Assembly: GCA_030584005.1 (NCBI GenBank)
Contig: CP129486.1
Location: 1,243,556 to 1,307,555, forward strand
Length of the DNA: 64,000 bases
Direction: 5' to 3'
DNA from: Bdellovibrionota bacterium
Lineage (GTDB): Bacteria; Bdellovibrionota_C; UBA2361; JAFLCA01
In this document: positions 43,909-52,114 of the stretch, piece by piece
Layout of the letters: each line of letters starts with the position of its first letter
How positions within the stretch are numbered: the first letter of the stretch is position 1
The notes under the pieces: generated by a model
The model's database searches: none
What the model was told of the DNA's origin: nothing
The model's input: the letters and a program-made list of their open reading frames with translations, nothing else
Program-made: the position numbers and the translations under genes

Positions 43909-43986
43909 ATTCTATGGGTGTCCAGGACTAGGTCTTCCAGGATTAGGTCTCCAGGATCAGGTCCTGAAACTCTGTGGGTGTCCAAG
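43909..43986 (+). repeat. Right REP-like and 15-bp tandem repeats
   Basis: CTATGGGTGTCC, then TCCAGGACTAGGTCT / TCCAGGATTAGGTCT / CCAGGATCAGGTCCT in tandem (43921-43965), then CTGTGGGTGTCCAAG. The GGGTGTCC cores are reverse complements of the left-side GGGACACCC cores. The array lies between the transposase start and the end of the C45 peptidase gene. Confidence 0.7.
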
Positions 43987-44013
43987 TTCGAGATCTGGGC
44001 GCTCGTCGTGCGG

Positions 44014-45294
44014 TTATTGGGTGTCCATTTTTCGGAAGTGGGAGAGGGCGGATTTGAGATCGAATAGGGTATAAGGCTGCTCGGCTGCGCGTTCGCCATG
44101 ACTCTTCGCATTGTTTACCCAAAAGCGCAGATGTATCGGGTCATAGACCACGTTTTGGAAGTTGGATGCCATCGCAAACTCCGGGATGAGCTTATCCATC
44201 AACAACTGAGGAGAGATTTTGCCGCGCTCCTCAGCGAGTCGCTGTGCCATCCGTTCATCATAATGTCCACCATACACGATGCCCGGTATCGGCGGCATCG
44301 TCTTCTCTGTGTCCTCCACGGCGTCGCCTGCTTGAAAGACGAGGAAGCGATCTCTATCGCGCACATACAGCTCAGCTTGGCGGCTTTTCCCATCACTCAT
44401 TAGATATACAAATGAATTGGTGCCAGGACTCCCCTGGATAATATTTCGCACTTCCGGAAGACTCTTGGCATACTGCATCACCTCACGCAGCAGAAAGGGC
44501 ATCGGCTTGCCACGCAACGTTTCATTGGGTGGATCGCCGTAACCCATCTCACCCAAGGTAATTCCCTGCTCATTCATTCCTGAGACAGCACCGAGAAAAC
44601 CAACCCAGCCTATGTTGCAGTGCGCGTACCCCTTGGAAGGTACATTCACCGTTATCAGAGGATAATCATGCAGCTTGGAGATACGATGGAGGCCCCAATC
44701 GAGAATACGTACTACGTACATGCCACCATCAACCGTGCTCTCCGGATGAGCGCAAAGATTGCTGCACGAGGTCCCCCATTCACTCTCCGGGATCCCCTTG
44801 AACATTTTCTTGGCTATATCCCTTAATTTCTTCTTGCCACCCCATTCACTGACTGACGGAAGCGCGTGGAAGTGATGCACCACATCCAAGGGGAGCTTTG
44901 CCCCATGGGCCAGTCCATGCATCTCGTCCACGTACTCCTGCGGGATAAAAGGCCGCAAACGCTCGTAAGCCTCAGCGAAGATCTCAGCGCTGTAAAACTT
45001 TTCGACGGCCTGCTCATACATGTAGAGAATGTTCTCCCGCACTTCGTCACGGAGTAGCGCACCTTGCTGATATCCGCGCTCATATCCATCTCCCGTGACG
45101 AACAACACTCTGATACGGCCATCATCAGTCCACGTCGACTGCGCACGCCCTCGAAGGGCAGCCTCCTCCAACGCGTCTTTAAATCGATCACTCCTCAATC
45201 TGTAATGTGTGAAATCAATGCGACCGAGGACACACCCGGTAAGGGCCAGGGGGAGAGAAGAGGCAACGCCCTTCACAAAAAGACGACGTTTCAT
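44014..45294 (-). CDS. C45-type peptidase/acyltransferase, Tat lipoprotein
   Basis: A 426-residue exported protein of the C45 (acyl-CoA:6-aminopenicillanic acid acyltransferase-like, NTN hydrolase) group. The N-terminus MKRRLFVKGVASSLPLALTG then C combines a twin-arginine motif (RRLFVK) with a lipobox (LTGC), so it should fold in the cytoplasm and be lipid-anchored after Tat export. Family segments are GYERGYQQGALL near residue 72, VHHFHALPSVSEWGG, the likely nucleophile Cys in WGTSCSNLCA, VRILDWGLH and ASNFQNVVYDP near the end. Such proteins hydrolyse or transfer acyl groups from amides; the substrate is unknown. The last codons abut the RAYT right repeats. Confidence 0.78.
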   Translation of the reverse strand: MKRRLFVKGVASSLPLALTGCVLGRIDFTHYRLRSDRFKDALEEAALRGRAQSTWTDDGRIRVLFVTGDGYERGYQQGALLRDEVRENILYMYEQAVEKFYSAEIFAEAYERLRPFIPQEYVDEMHGLAHGAKLPLDVVHHFHALPSVSEWGGKKKLRDIAKKMFKGIPESEWGTSCSNLCAHPESTVDGGMYVVRILDWGLHRISKLHDYPLITVNVPSKGYAHCNIGWVGFLGAVSGMNEQGITLGEMGYGDPPNETLRGKPMPFLLREVMQYAKSLPEVRNIIQGSPGTNSFVYLMSDGKSRQAELYVRDRDRFLVFQAGDAVEDTEKTMPPIPGIVYGGHYDERMAQRLAEERGKISPQLLMDKLIPEFAMASNFQNVVYDPIHLRFWVNNAKSHGERAAEQPYTLFDLKSALSHFRKMDTQ

Positions 45295-45458
45295 AGAGAG
45301 GTAGGTAAGAGAAGCAACTCAAGGGCAGACCCAGCGTTTAGATGGGCTATCCAGCCTAATCGATCCATATACTTATTGTACCCCGGAATGGCCCAGCGCA
45401 ACAGCATCCAGCGGATCGTTACCCCGTCAAGGCGCATCGAATAGGGGAGAAACACTAT

Positions 45459-45636
45459 AAGTGGCTTCAGAAATGCCATCCTTGGCATTTTTGAAATCGC
45501 TCCAAGTTTTGACGGGAGCCCCGGAACACCCCATCAAAACAGCGCTTTCACGGCCTCGCCAAGGGCTCGGCCGTGGTGACGGCCATCCGTGGACAAGTGG
45601 TTTCATAAATACCTTATTGAAACTGCTTCTAAGCCT
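45459..45636 (+). repeat. Composite dispersed repeat, copies 5a and 5b
   Basis: Unit 5a (45459-45506): GTGGCTTCAGAAATGCCA, TCC, TTGGCATTTTTGAAATCGCT then CCAAG, a long imperfect palindrome. Unit 5b (45594-45636): ACAAGTGGTTTCATAAATACC, then TTATTGAAACTGCTTCTAAG. They are separated by about 90 bases with a G+C-rich palindrome (CACGGCC...GGCCGTG). The same order of two unlike units with a G+C-rich spacer recurs at 52166-52326. The repeat overlaps the apparent 5' end of the next ORF. Confidence 0.65.
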
Positions 45637-45673
45637 AATAGACCTTTGGAATAGACCGGCTGCGAGAATCCCC

Positions 45674-47164
45674 GTGACATCGATTGAGGACACCCATACT
45701 TCGTCACTCCCGCTACCGATCGATTCGGGTGAGCATCCGACTGACACGCAACTGGACCCCAACCGAGAGATATTGCTCTGTCGTTCGGCATTGCGTGAGC
45801 AAACCGTGCAGGGCTTCGTCGCGGTTACCCGCCATCTCCTCAAACACCGTGATGCAAGTATCCTGCCCCAGGTTGTTATCGGCCTTGCTCTCGGTAGCCC
45901 AGAGCGCCACATATTTACGGCAGGAGCAGCGCTTCTGCGATGGCGCCCCAATCTTCTGCACCCTCTGTTCTGTGCCCAACTTGCCTTCAGGGTGCTGCCC
46001 GGCGCCTGCAGCGACGATCCCGAGCTGCAGAGGCAACAGCGGCTATTGGCGATGCTCGATTGGGGCAGCGCCTTTCGTGAGTACGAGATGGAGCTGCGCG
46101 GCAGAAGCGCCGAACAACGGGCACAGGAACTCGCGTCTCTGCTGCTTGACCCTTCTCATCATGCACTCACCAGGGTCAGCTACGCATTTCTCAATGACCC
46201 CAGTGCGTACGTGAGGCACACCGCAGTAACCTGGATGGTTCGGCAGATAAGAGCCGGGTGCTCTGCTGCCATAGAATGGGCGCTGATTGCAGTTGCGCTC
46301 TGCTTGAGAGATCCGCGCTCACGGGTATTCAGAGAAGAGCTGCTGGCCGCCTCCGCGAAGGCACTAGTGACTGGAATCAAAGAACACGCAGGGGCAGAGG
46401 AAGCCCGCCTTGCGGCTGCGGAGCTTGCCTATGCCGAAGCCCTGTCTGCGGTGTCGCCGGCCGATTATTTGGCGCAAGCCCATCGAGCACTTCTTTGCAG
46501 CAGAGCCCTTGAGGACGAGGCATTGCCCCTCCTTCTTTCAGGATTCTCCCTCCCGGACGCATTGCTGCGCCGAGCAAGCATGCGGTATGTGCAAGATACC
46601 TTGGACCTTCTAAGCGATCGTGGACAAGAGCAGGCGCTTGCCGCTGTGGTCACGCGGCTGGTTGATCCTGACAAGGTAGTAGCGCTCGAGGCGTTTAAAA
46701 ATGTGGAGGCTCGTGGACGCGCAGTGGATCAGTTCTGCTATCTTGGCAGTTTCATCACTCGAAATGACCTAACACCAATTGAGGTAATCGAAGCTCTTCA
46801 GTGCATCGGCAATGCGCGGAGCGCGATCCGCGAGGAGGACGCTTCGCGTTGTCTTGGCATCACCTTGACGCTCATGCGTCACCCGCACCCTCGAGTGTCC
46901 CGTGCCGCCCTACGGACAGCGTTGCGCCTAGCCCAGCACCTGGAGAATTGGGCGGGTCAGCTCATCGGGATGTGGGAGCAGGGCAGTGCGCGCATGAAAA
47001 TGCGGGTGCTAGGCCTCATTGACCAGTGGCAGCAGCTAAGCTCCAAGCCTTGTGCTGCTCGTGACCGCGTATGGCAGGTGATAGAGCAAAGCGATCAGCT
47101 CCCTAGAAGACGAATCAGGCAGTACCTACAGCGAGTAGCAGGAGCAGCGATTAAATCGACCTGA
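45674..47164 (+). CDS. HEAT-like repeat protein, hypothetical
   Basis: A soluble, almost entirely helical protein of about 496 residues. The open frame extends left to 45461 but there runs through a dispersed repeat, so I place the start at GTG 45674 (VTSIEDTHTSS); an exact start is not certain. Repeating helical pairs with hydrophobic Leu/Ala faces and Arg at regular spacing (LLKHRDASILPQVVIGLALGS; SYAFLNDPSAYVRHTAVTWM; LMRHPHPRVSRAALRTALRL) are typical of HEAT/armadillo scaffolds. No catalytic motif is present. It is probably a protein-binding scaffold; the partner is unknown. It is divergent from the C45 gene and may be driven from the repeat region. Confidence 0.65.
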   Translation: MTSIEDTHTSSLPLPIDSGEHPTDTQLDPNREILLCRSALREQTVQGFVAVTRHLLKHRDASILPQVVIGLALGSPERHIFTAGAALLRWRPNLLHPLFCAQLAFRVLPGACSDDPELQRQQRLLAMLDWGSAFREYEMELRGRSAEQRAQELASLLLDPSHHALTRVSYAFLNDPSAYVRHTAVTWMVRQIRAGCSAAIEWALIAVALCLRDPRSRVFREELLAASAKALVTGIKEHAGAEEARLAAAELAYAEALSAVSPADYLAQAHRALLCSRALEDEALPLLLSGFSLPDALLRRASMRYVQDTLDLLSDRGQEQALAAVVTRLVDPDKVVALEAFKNVEARGRAVDQFCYLGSFITRNDLTPIEVIEALQCIGNARSAIREEDASRCLGITLTLMRHPHPRVSRAALRTALRLAQHLENWAGQLIGMWEQGSARMKMRVLGLIDQWQQLSSKPCAARDRVWQVIEQSDQLPRRRIRQYLQRVAGAAIKST

Positions 47165-47396
47165 CGGCCGCGCTCCTTTTCATGCCAAATCGCGGCTAGG
47201 AAAAATTCTCACTCTTTTATCTCAGAAACATACAAACGGATCGGAGCATTCGGGGAAAAAGCGCTCCGAAGTAGTGAGCCTACCCCCGCTTTCGTCGATG
47301 ACTTCTTAGCGATAACCAGCAACGCCGAATGCAAGGCTGATATGAATCGGCAGCATTTCAGGGCGGATGCTTAAGGCTTTGGACAAGGAGGTTTCC
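47165..47396. other. Gap upstream of 43-aa ORF
   Basis: No gene seen. The region likely has the promoter of the small ORF at 47397. I see a short hairpin-prone stretch (GCATTCGG...CCGAATGC) but no RNA family motif. Confidence 0.35.
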
Positions 47397-47528
47397 ATGA
47401 AGTCGCAAACATTCTTGCTATCAGACGTCCGTCTGATAACTACTCAGAGACCATCAACGAAGATTCCGCTGCCGGTGGCGCTGTTTGCCGAGCTGAGCGA
47501 GAAAGTGCGGGCGCGGGCCAGCAAATAG
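47397..47528 (+). CDS. 43-aa small protein with strong ribosome binding site
   Basis: A short ORF starting MKSQTFLLSDVRLITTQ and ending EKVRARASK. A perfect AAGGAGG lies 5-6 bases before the ATG, better than most long genes in the window. A 13-bp terminator hairpin follows 21 bases after the stop. The peptide is mixed hydrophobic/basic with a helical C-terminal half (ALFAELSEKVRARA). No known family, signal peptide or toxin-antitoxin partner is seen. Bracketing by ribosome binding site and terminator makes it a likely real small gene. Confidence 0.55.
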   Translation: MKSQTFLLSDVRLITTQRPSTKIPLPVALFAELSEKVRARASK

Positions 47529-47549
47529 GCGCAACGCATTTGAGCGTGC

Positions 47550-47581
47550 GCGTTGTAGGGCCTTGGATGGCCCTATAACGC
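47550..47581. terminator. Bidirectional terminator hairpin
   Basis: GCGTTGTAGGGCC (47550-47562) pairs with GGCCCTATAACGC (47569-47581) over 13 positions (one G-U) around TTGGAT. It lies between the convergent 43-aa ORF and the NadD-Nudix gene, whose stop begins at the next base. Confidence 0.7.
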
Positions 47582-48721
47582 CTACAATTGGCCTTGCTTC
47601 TGCACGGATGCCGCGAAGAAGGCCCCCGCGTAAATCTTGGGATCTATCGCGCAGCCCGACCTGGCCTTTGCGGCAAGCCAGGCTACGAGTTCAGCCAAAG
47701 GCACCTCATGCACGGTGATTCTCTCGTGTCCCACACCACCGCCAACGGCGCACTGCCGGAGACCTCGGGCCAGAAACATAGTGACGACTTCATCAGCTAG
47801 TCCTGCGACCGGGGGGCCATGGCAGATCGGATCCCATGACTGAGCGGTGAATCCTGTCTCCTCCAAGAGCTCCCGCTCGGCAGCACTTTGCGCCGACTCG
47901 GTACTATCTCCATCATCACCGATCAGTCCGGCAGGAAGCTCGATCACTGGTCCGCCAAGCGCCGGCCGGAATTGCTCCACGAGCACGACCTTCTGCTGAT
48001 CCGTGATAGCAACAATCGCAACGACGTTCGATCCCGTCGAGCGATGGACGAACTCCCAGCCTCGTCGATCACGAAGCTCCAGGAAGCGACCCCGTCCAAT
48101 CAAGCGGTCACGATTTGGCAATCTCTGCCCATAGAGTTCCTGACCAAGTATGTAGTGGAAGACGCTTTCCGGTATCAATCCGCTCACCGATCTGTTTTGA
48201 GCGAGCAGCGCACGAATCTTGGAGCTGGAAATGAATACGAGCTCCTCATTGTGCGATTGTAGGGGGCGCAGCCGATAGCCCGGTAGAAAATCCTTAGCGT
48301 CGCTTCCCAGCCGCATATAAACAAGAAAAGAGACTGAACGTTTCAGTTCCTGCGGGTACTTCCATGAGGGAAGATCTGCAATAAGCTCTGATCCAATAGC
48401 AAAATGGAACTCGCACTCCGGATGGCGTTCCTTGAGGTACTGGATAAGCAGGAACGTGCTCTCATCCGGGACTTTCTGCTCGATAAAGGTGTAGTTCAAT
48501 CGCACACGCGGGTCCGTTCCAAAGGCGATCCCGACACAAGCCTCCAGCATGCGCACTCGATCCAACACCGGTGCCTCGGCAGACTTTGATCGAAGGGGAC
48601 CTGAGGGCAGTACCCAGACTTCATCAATACCGGGCTCTGCCAGGAGCTGGGTGATGAAGGTCAGATGGCCGTTGTGGGGGGGGTCAAAATTCCCGCCGTA
48701 TAATGCAACTGTCTTCGCCAT
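47582..48721 (-). CDS. NadD-type nucleotidyltransferase fused to Nudix hydrolase
   Basis: A 379-residue two-domain protein of NAD metabolism. Residues 1-195 are a nicotinate-nucleotide adenylyltransferase (NadD): ATP-binding LYGGNFDPPHNGHL, LPSGPLRSK, and the C-terminal SSSKIRALL motif. Residues about 200-379 are a Nudix hydrolase of the ADP-sugar type, with strand VVLVEQFRPALGGPVIELPAG and the Nudix box ESAQSAAERELLEETGF, whose Glu residues bind Mg; the spacing before the first Glu is one residue longer than consensus. The NadD half makes deamido-NAD; the Nudix half likely removes ADP-ribose or damaged NAD products. It lies 9 bases after nadE, which completes NAD from the NadD product. Confidence 0.88.
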   Translation of the reverse strand: MAKTVALYGGNFDPPHNGHLTFITQLLAEPGIDEVWVLPSGPLRSKSAEAPVLDRVRMLEACVGIAFGTDPRVRLNYTFIEQKVPDESTFLLIQYLKERHPECEFHFAIGSELIADLPSWKYPQELKRSVSFLVYMRLGSDAKDFLPGYRLRPLQSHNEELVFISSSKIRALLAQNRSVSGLIPESVFHYILGQELYGQRLPNRDRLIGRGRFLELRDRRGWEFVHRSTGSNVVAIVAITDQQKVVLVEQFRPALGGPVIELPAGLIGDDGDSTESAQSAAERELLEETGFTAQSWDPICHGPPVAGLADEVVTMFLARGLRQCAVGGGVGHERITVHEVPLAELVAWLAAKARSGCAIDPKIYAGAFFAASVQKQGQL

Positions 48722-48730
48722 AGCTGTGCT

Positions 48731-50710
48731 TCACTCACCCGAACTGTTGTTTCTCTTGGCAGCACCGTAGTGCACCCCCTCAAGCTCGCGAAGCTCCCGC
48801 ACAAATCCGCCGGACAGGATGGGGAACCGGCACCAACTCCTTGGATCAAGGTTGTAGTCCTCAAGGTGGAAGCCCGGGGCGTAGCGCTCACGTTTCCACT
48901 GGTTCGCACTCCATAGTACAAAGAATCGCCGCACCCAGCCGCGTAACGTTTCCACAGTATACGCAGACTCAAACTCTGCAGCCACTCGCAAGAATGTCTC
49001 GACCACGCCCAGCCGATCTCGAATGGCGGCAGCTTCAATTGCCTGGAGCACCGGATAGGGCATTAAATCCTTCTCATCTGCTTGTTGGGTCGAAAGGGGG
49101 CGCAGCTCCGCGCTTGGAGCGAGGGCGGCCACAGTCGCCAGTGATGAAACCCTAAACAGCGCAGCGGGACCGCTGTGTCCAGCCCAGGCCACCCATTCTC
49201 TCAAGAATGCCTTATCGATACCGGCAAGTGGGCTCAGTCCCCCCGCGGTATCTCCATCCATCGTCGAGTACCCTACGCCGACTTCACTTCGATTAGCCGT
49301 GCAAAGCAGCAGCGCCCGCTTGAGGTTGGCGATCAGCCACACCCCAGGGGCGCGTACTCTCGATTGCACATTCTGGAGTGCCAGGTCATCGTTCTCCCAG
49401 GAGAGCTGACGATGAATAGACCGTTCGACCATGCTCGTGTAGTCCCTTACCAGTGCATCAACTTCGAACTCAACAAAGGTACAGCCAAGTTCTCGCGCAA
49501 GCACAGCTGCACTCTGTCTGGTCTCTGGCGAGTTGTTGTGTGTGCCCTGGAATACACAGGTTAAAAGTTCCTTCACCCATGCATGGGGTGATGGGTCCCT
49601 ATGTACGAACGCCAGGTGTGGATACATGACTGCACGTTCCTGATCCAGTAGCTCTTTGGCCATTCGATGTATCGCGTATGCACACAGGGCGGCAGTAGCG
49701 CTGGAATCTGCACCTCCGCTTAGCGACACGACATAGCCATGCGATCTAGATTTTCTCATGTAATCGAGGAGTCCCAATGTGACGGCCGCAGTAAACTCCT
49801 CAAAGGGCGATTCATAGGTTGTAGGGTTGCTCTGGACGCGGGCCCCGCTTCTTGCGCTCAGCCGGGGGCACTGCATCGGAACAGCTAAATGAGTAGGTGG
49901 AGCAGCTCTATCCGGTGTCTCGATAGTAAGATCGGCGCTGCAGAGCGATACCTCGGACAGGCTTAAGCGAGCCGATTCGGCCAGGAGAATGCCCTTATGT
50001 CCGATCAGACAGTGACCATCGTAGATGATTCTTCCGGCCTCACAGCCCAGGAGATTGGCATACACGTAGGCAGTCTTGAACTCTTGAGATGACTTCAGTA
50101 CGAGTTCACGTCGTTGCGGGTACTTCCCAATCGCAAAGAAACTTGCGCTCGGATTAAGCACAATCTGCACCCCTAACTCTCGAAGTCGCGGGGCGGGTCG
50201 ATCGGTCCTCCAGCATTCTTCGCAGACCTCGAATCCGATCCGTATCCCATCGAGATCGAAGACCAAATCGCCCAAAGGAATCTCTTGACCGGCCACGGAA
50301 CAGACATTCCGCGATCCTACCTCCCAGGGAGTGAACCAGCGCGGCTCATACTCAATCCCCTGTCCCGCCAAGGCCGACTTAATGCGAAAGCCCTGCAGCT
50401 TCCCATCGGCTACCATCGCCACGGCGTTCCAAAAACGCCCCTCAAAATGAAGAGGCAGCCCGATGGTGGTAACCAAACCGGAGGTCGCGGGCAGCAGTTC
50501 AACAAGAACGGCGAGCGCTTGCTGGCTTGTGCTTGGACTCAGAAACCGATCCTCACAGCCGTACCCAGAGAGGCAAAGCTCCGGAAGACAAAGTAGTGTG
50601 ACATCCGCCGCACGGGCCATGTCCCAGGCGTTCTTGATGCGTCGTGCGTTTCCGTCCCAATCGAGAGGGGTCTGATTAAGAGCGGCGGAGGCTATGCGAA
50701 TAGACTTCAT
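48731..50710 (-). CDS. nadE: Glutamine-dependent NAD+ synthetase
   Basis: A 659-residue fusion of a nitrilase-type glutaminase (about 1-270) and an NAD synthetase (about 310-659). The glutaminase triad is visible: Glu in CLPELCLSGYGCEDRF, a Lys in the following domain and Cys in GFEVCEECWR. The synthetase has the ATP pyrophosphatase loop VSLSGGADSSATAAL and the later NRSEVGVGYSTMDGDTAGGLSPLAGI, which binds deamido-NAD. ATG 50710 (MKSIRIASAALNQ) is the standard nitrilase start; the frame extends 11 codons further. It catalyses the last step of NAD synthesis and is followed 9 bases later by the NadD-Nudix gene. Confidence 0.95.
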   Translation of the reverse strand: MKSIRIASAALNQTPLDWDGNARRIKNAWDMARAADVTLLCLPELCLSGYGCEDRFLSPSTSQQALAVLVELLPATSGLVTTIGLPLHFEGRFWNAVAMVADGKLQGFRIKSALAGQGIEYEPRWFTPWEVGSRNVCSVAGQEIPLGDLVFDLDGIRIGFEVCEECWRTDRPAPRLRELGVQIVLNPSASFFAIGKYPQRRELVLKSSQEFKTAYVYANLLGCEAGRIIYDGHCLIGHKGILLAESARLSLSEVSLCSADLTIETPDRAAPPTHLAVPMQCPRLSARSGARVQSNPTTYESPFEEFTAAVTLGLLDYMRKSRSHGYVVSLSGGADSSATAALCAYAIHRMAKELLDQERAVMYPHLAFVHRDPSPHAWVKELLTCVFQGTHNNSPETRQSAAVLARELGCTFVEFEVDALVRDYTSMVERSIHRQLSWENDDLALQNVQSRVRAPGVWLIANLKRALLLCTANRSEVGVGYSTMDGDTAGGLSPLAGIDKAFLREWVAWAGHSGPAALFRVSSLATVAALAPSAELRPLSTQQADEKDLMPYPVLQAIEAAAIRDRLGVVETFLRVAAEFESAYTVETLRGWVRRFFVLWSANQWKRERYAPGFHLEDYNLDPRSWCRFPILSGGFVRELRELEGVHYGAAKRNNSSGE

Positions 50711-50890
50711 AGGCCCCCGATCATGCCACGGAGTGGCCGGCAATAGAAGTGAGCCCTTAGCCCGAACGTCGCGTGAGCCACTCTACGATCTGGCATGAAA
50801 GGCCCGCCATTATGCACAATCGCGGGCGGGCACGCTTTCGCGTTGCTCGCCTGTGCACCCCATAGTAGCGTTCGTCAAAAGTCAAAAGGT

Positions 50891-52114
50891 ATGTCCACTG
50901 TCCTCTCAACACTTGCCTCCCGGCGTATCGCGGTGACCCTGTTTTTGGGGTTCTCTTCGGGTCTTCCCTTCCTTGCGATCGGCAGTACGCTCCAAGCCTG
51001 GTTCACCGATGCCGGTCTGGATCTGGCTCTGATTGGCGCACTGGCCCTGGTAAAGATCCCCTATAACTTCAAATTCCTTTGGGCCCCCCTCATTGACCGT
51101 TACACCATCCCGTGGTTGGGACGGCGGCGTGGGTGGATGGTGATTACGCAATTGCTGCTGGCTGTTCTGTTTGCGGCCTTAGCACTGCTCAACCCCGGCC
51201 AGCACTTGGCATTGATTCTTTGCCTGGCGTTCCTGATAGCGTTTGTGAGCGCTACACAGGATATCGTACTCGATGCCCATCGCCGGGACTCCCTGCACGA
51301 TGAAGAGCTGGGGCTCGGTTCGAGCCTCTTCATTAACGGCTACCGCATCGGCATGCTGCTGGCAGGAGCTGGTGCCCTGTTCGTAGCCCAGGTGGTTTCC
51401 TGGCCTGCCGCCTATCTGATGATCGGGGCGGCAATGGTGGTGGGCATTCTTACGACCCTAATCGCACCAGAGCCGCCATCTAGCGCGCATGCCCCGAGTA
51501 CGCTCCGGCAAGCCATCGTGCTTCCACTAAAGGATTTCTTCGTCCGGATCGGCGTAAGGCAGGCCCTCGTTATCCTGCTCTTTATCTTGCTCTACAAGCT
51601 CGGGGATTCTCTGGCCGCGACGATGACCACGCCGTTCATTCTGAACATCGGCTATACAAAGATTCAACTTGCCTCCATCGCCAAGACGTTCGGACTCGCT
51701 GCTACCATTGCGGGCGGACTTATTGGCGGTGTGTTAATGCTACGGCTTGGCATTGCAAAGTCACTCTGGATATTTGGGGTCTTACAGGCGCTTTCGACGC
51801 TGGGATTTGCACTGCTGGCGACGCGAGGGGTTGAGCCCATGACCCTTACCTGGGTTGTAGCGTTTGAGAATCTGGCCAGCGGCATGGGCACCGCTGCCTA
51901 TGCGGCCTTCATGGCCAGCCTCTGTGATCGGAGTTTTAGTGCAACCCAGTATGCGCTGCTCAGTAGTTTCATGAGCATTCCCGGGACATTCCTTGCGGGG
52001 TTCTCGGGAATTCTGGCAGCGTCGGTGGGCTGGCCCATTTTCTTTGTAGTGTGCACAGCCCTGGCGGTTCCCGGCATGGTACTGCTGTGTGTTATCGCCC
52101 CCTGGAGGAATTGA
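50891..52114 (+). CDS. ampG: AmpG-like MFS permease
   Basis: A 407-residue major facilitator permease of the AmpG group, which imports anhydromuropeptides (GlcNAc-anhydroMurNAc-peptides) released from the wall. Family wording includes LFLGFSSGLPFLAIGSTLQAWFTDAGLDL, IGALALVKIPYNFKFLWAPLIDRY, SATQDIVLDAHRRD and YKLGDSLAATMTTPFI, with twelve spans. ATG 50891 is chosen over 50795 because MSTVLSTLASRRIAV matches family starts. Single gene divergent from nadE; it probably serves murein recycling, although no amiD/nagZ genes are near. Confidence 0.9.
   Translation: MSTVLSTLASRRIAVTLFLGFSSGLPFLAIGSTLQAWFTDAGLDLALIGALALVKIPYNFKFLWAPLIDRYTIPWLGRRRGWMVITQLLLAVLFAALALLNPGQHLALILCLAFLIAFVSATQDIVLDAHRRDSLHDEELGLGSSLFINGYRIGMLLAGAGALFVAQVVSWPAAYLMIGAAMVVGILTTLIAPEPPSSAHAPSTLRQAIVLPLKDFFVRIGVRQALVILLFILLYKLGDSLAATMTTPFILNIGYTKIQLASIAKTFGLAATIAGGLIGGVLMLRLGIAKSLWIFGVLQALSTLGFALLATRGVEPMTLTWVVAFENLASGMGTAAYAAFMASLCDRSFSATQYALLSSFMSIPGTFLAGFSGILAASVGWPIFFVVCTALAVPGMVLLCVIAPWRN

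Larger units (their letters stand above)
42646..43986 (-). mobile_element. RAYT element with flanking REP-like repeats
   Basis: The transposase gene (42892-43845, minus strand) is bracketed by short repeats in opposite orientation. On the left are two copies of CTTGGGACACCCATAGA-type sequence (42655-42672, 42702-42720) with a truncated third between them. On the right are CTATGGGTGTCC (43911-43922) and CTGTGGGTGTCC (43971-43982). The right side also has three 15-bp tandem units (TCCAGGACTAGGTCT and variants, 43921-43965). This arrangement is typical of REP-associated tyrosine transposases, which copy single-stranded palindromic repeats. The element lies between two genes without breaking either. 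Confidence 0.8.
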
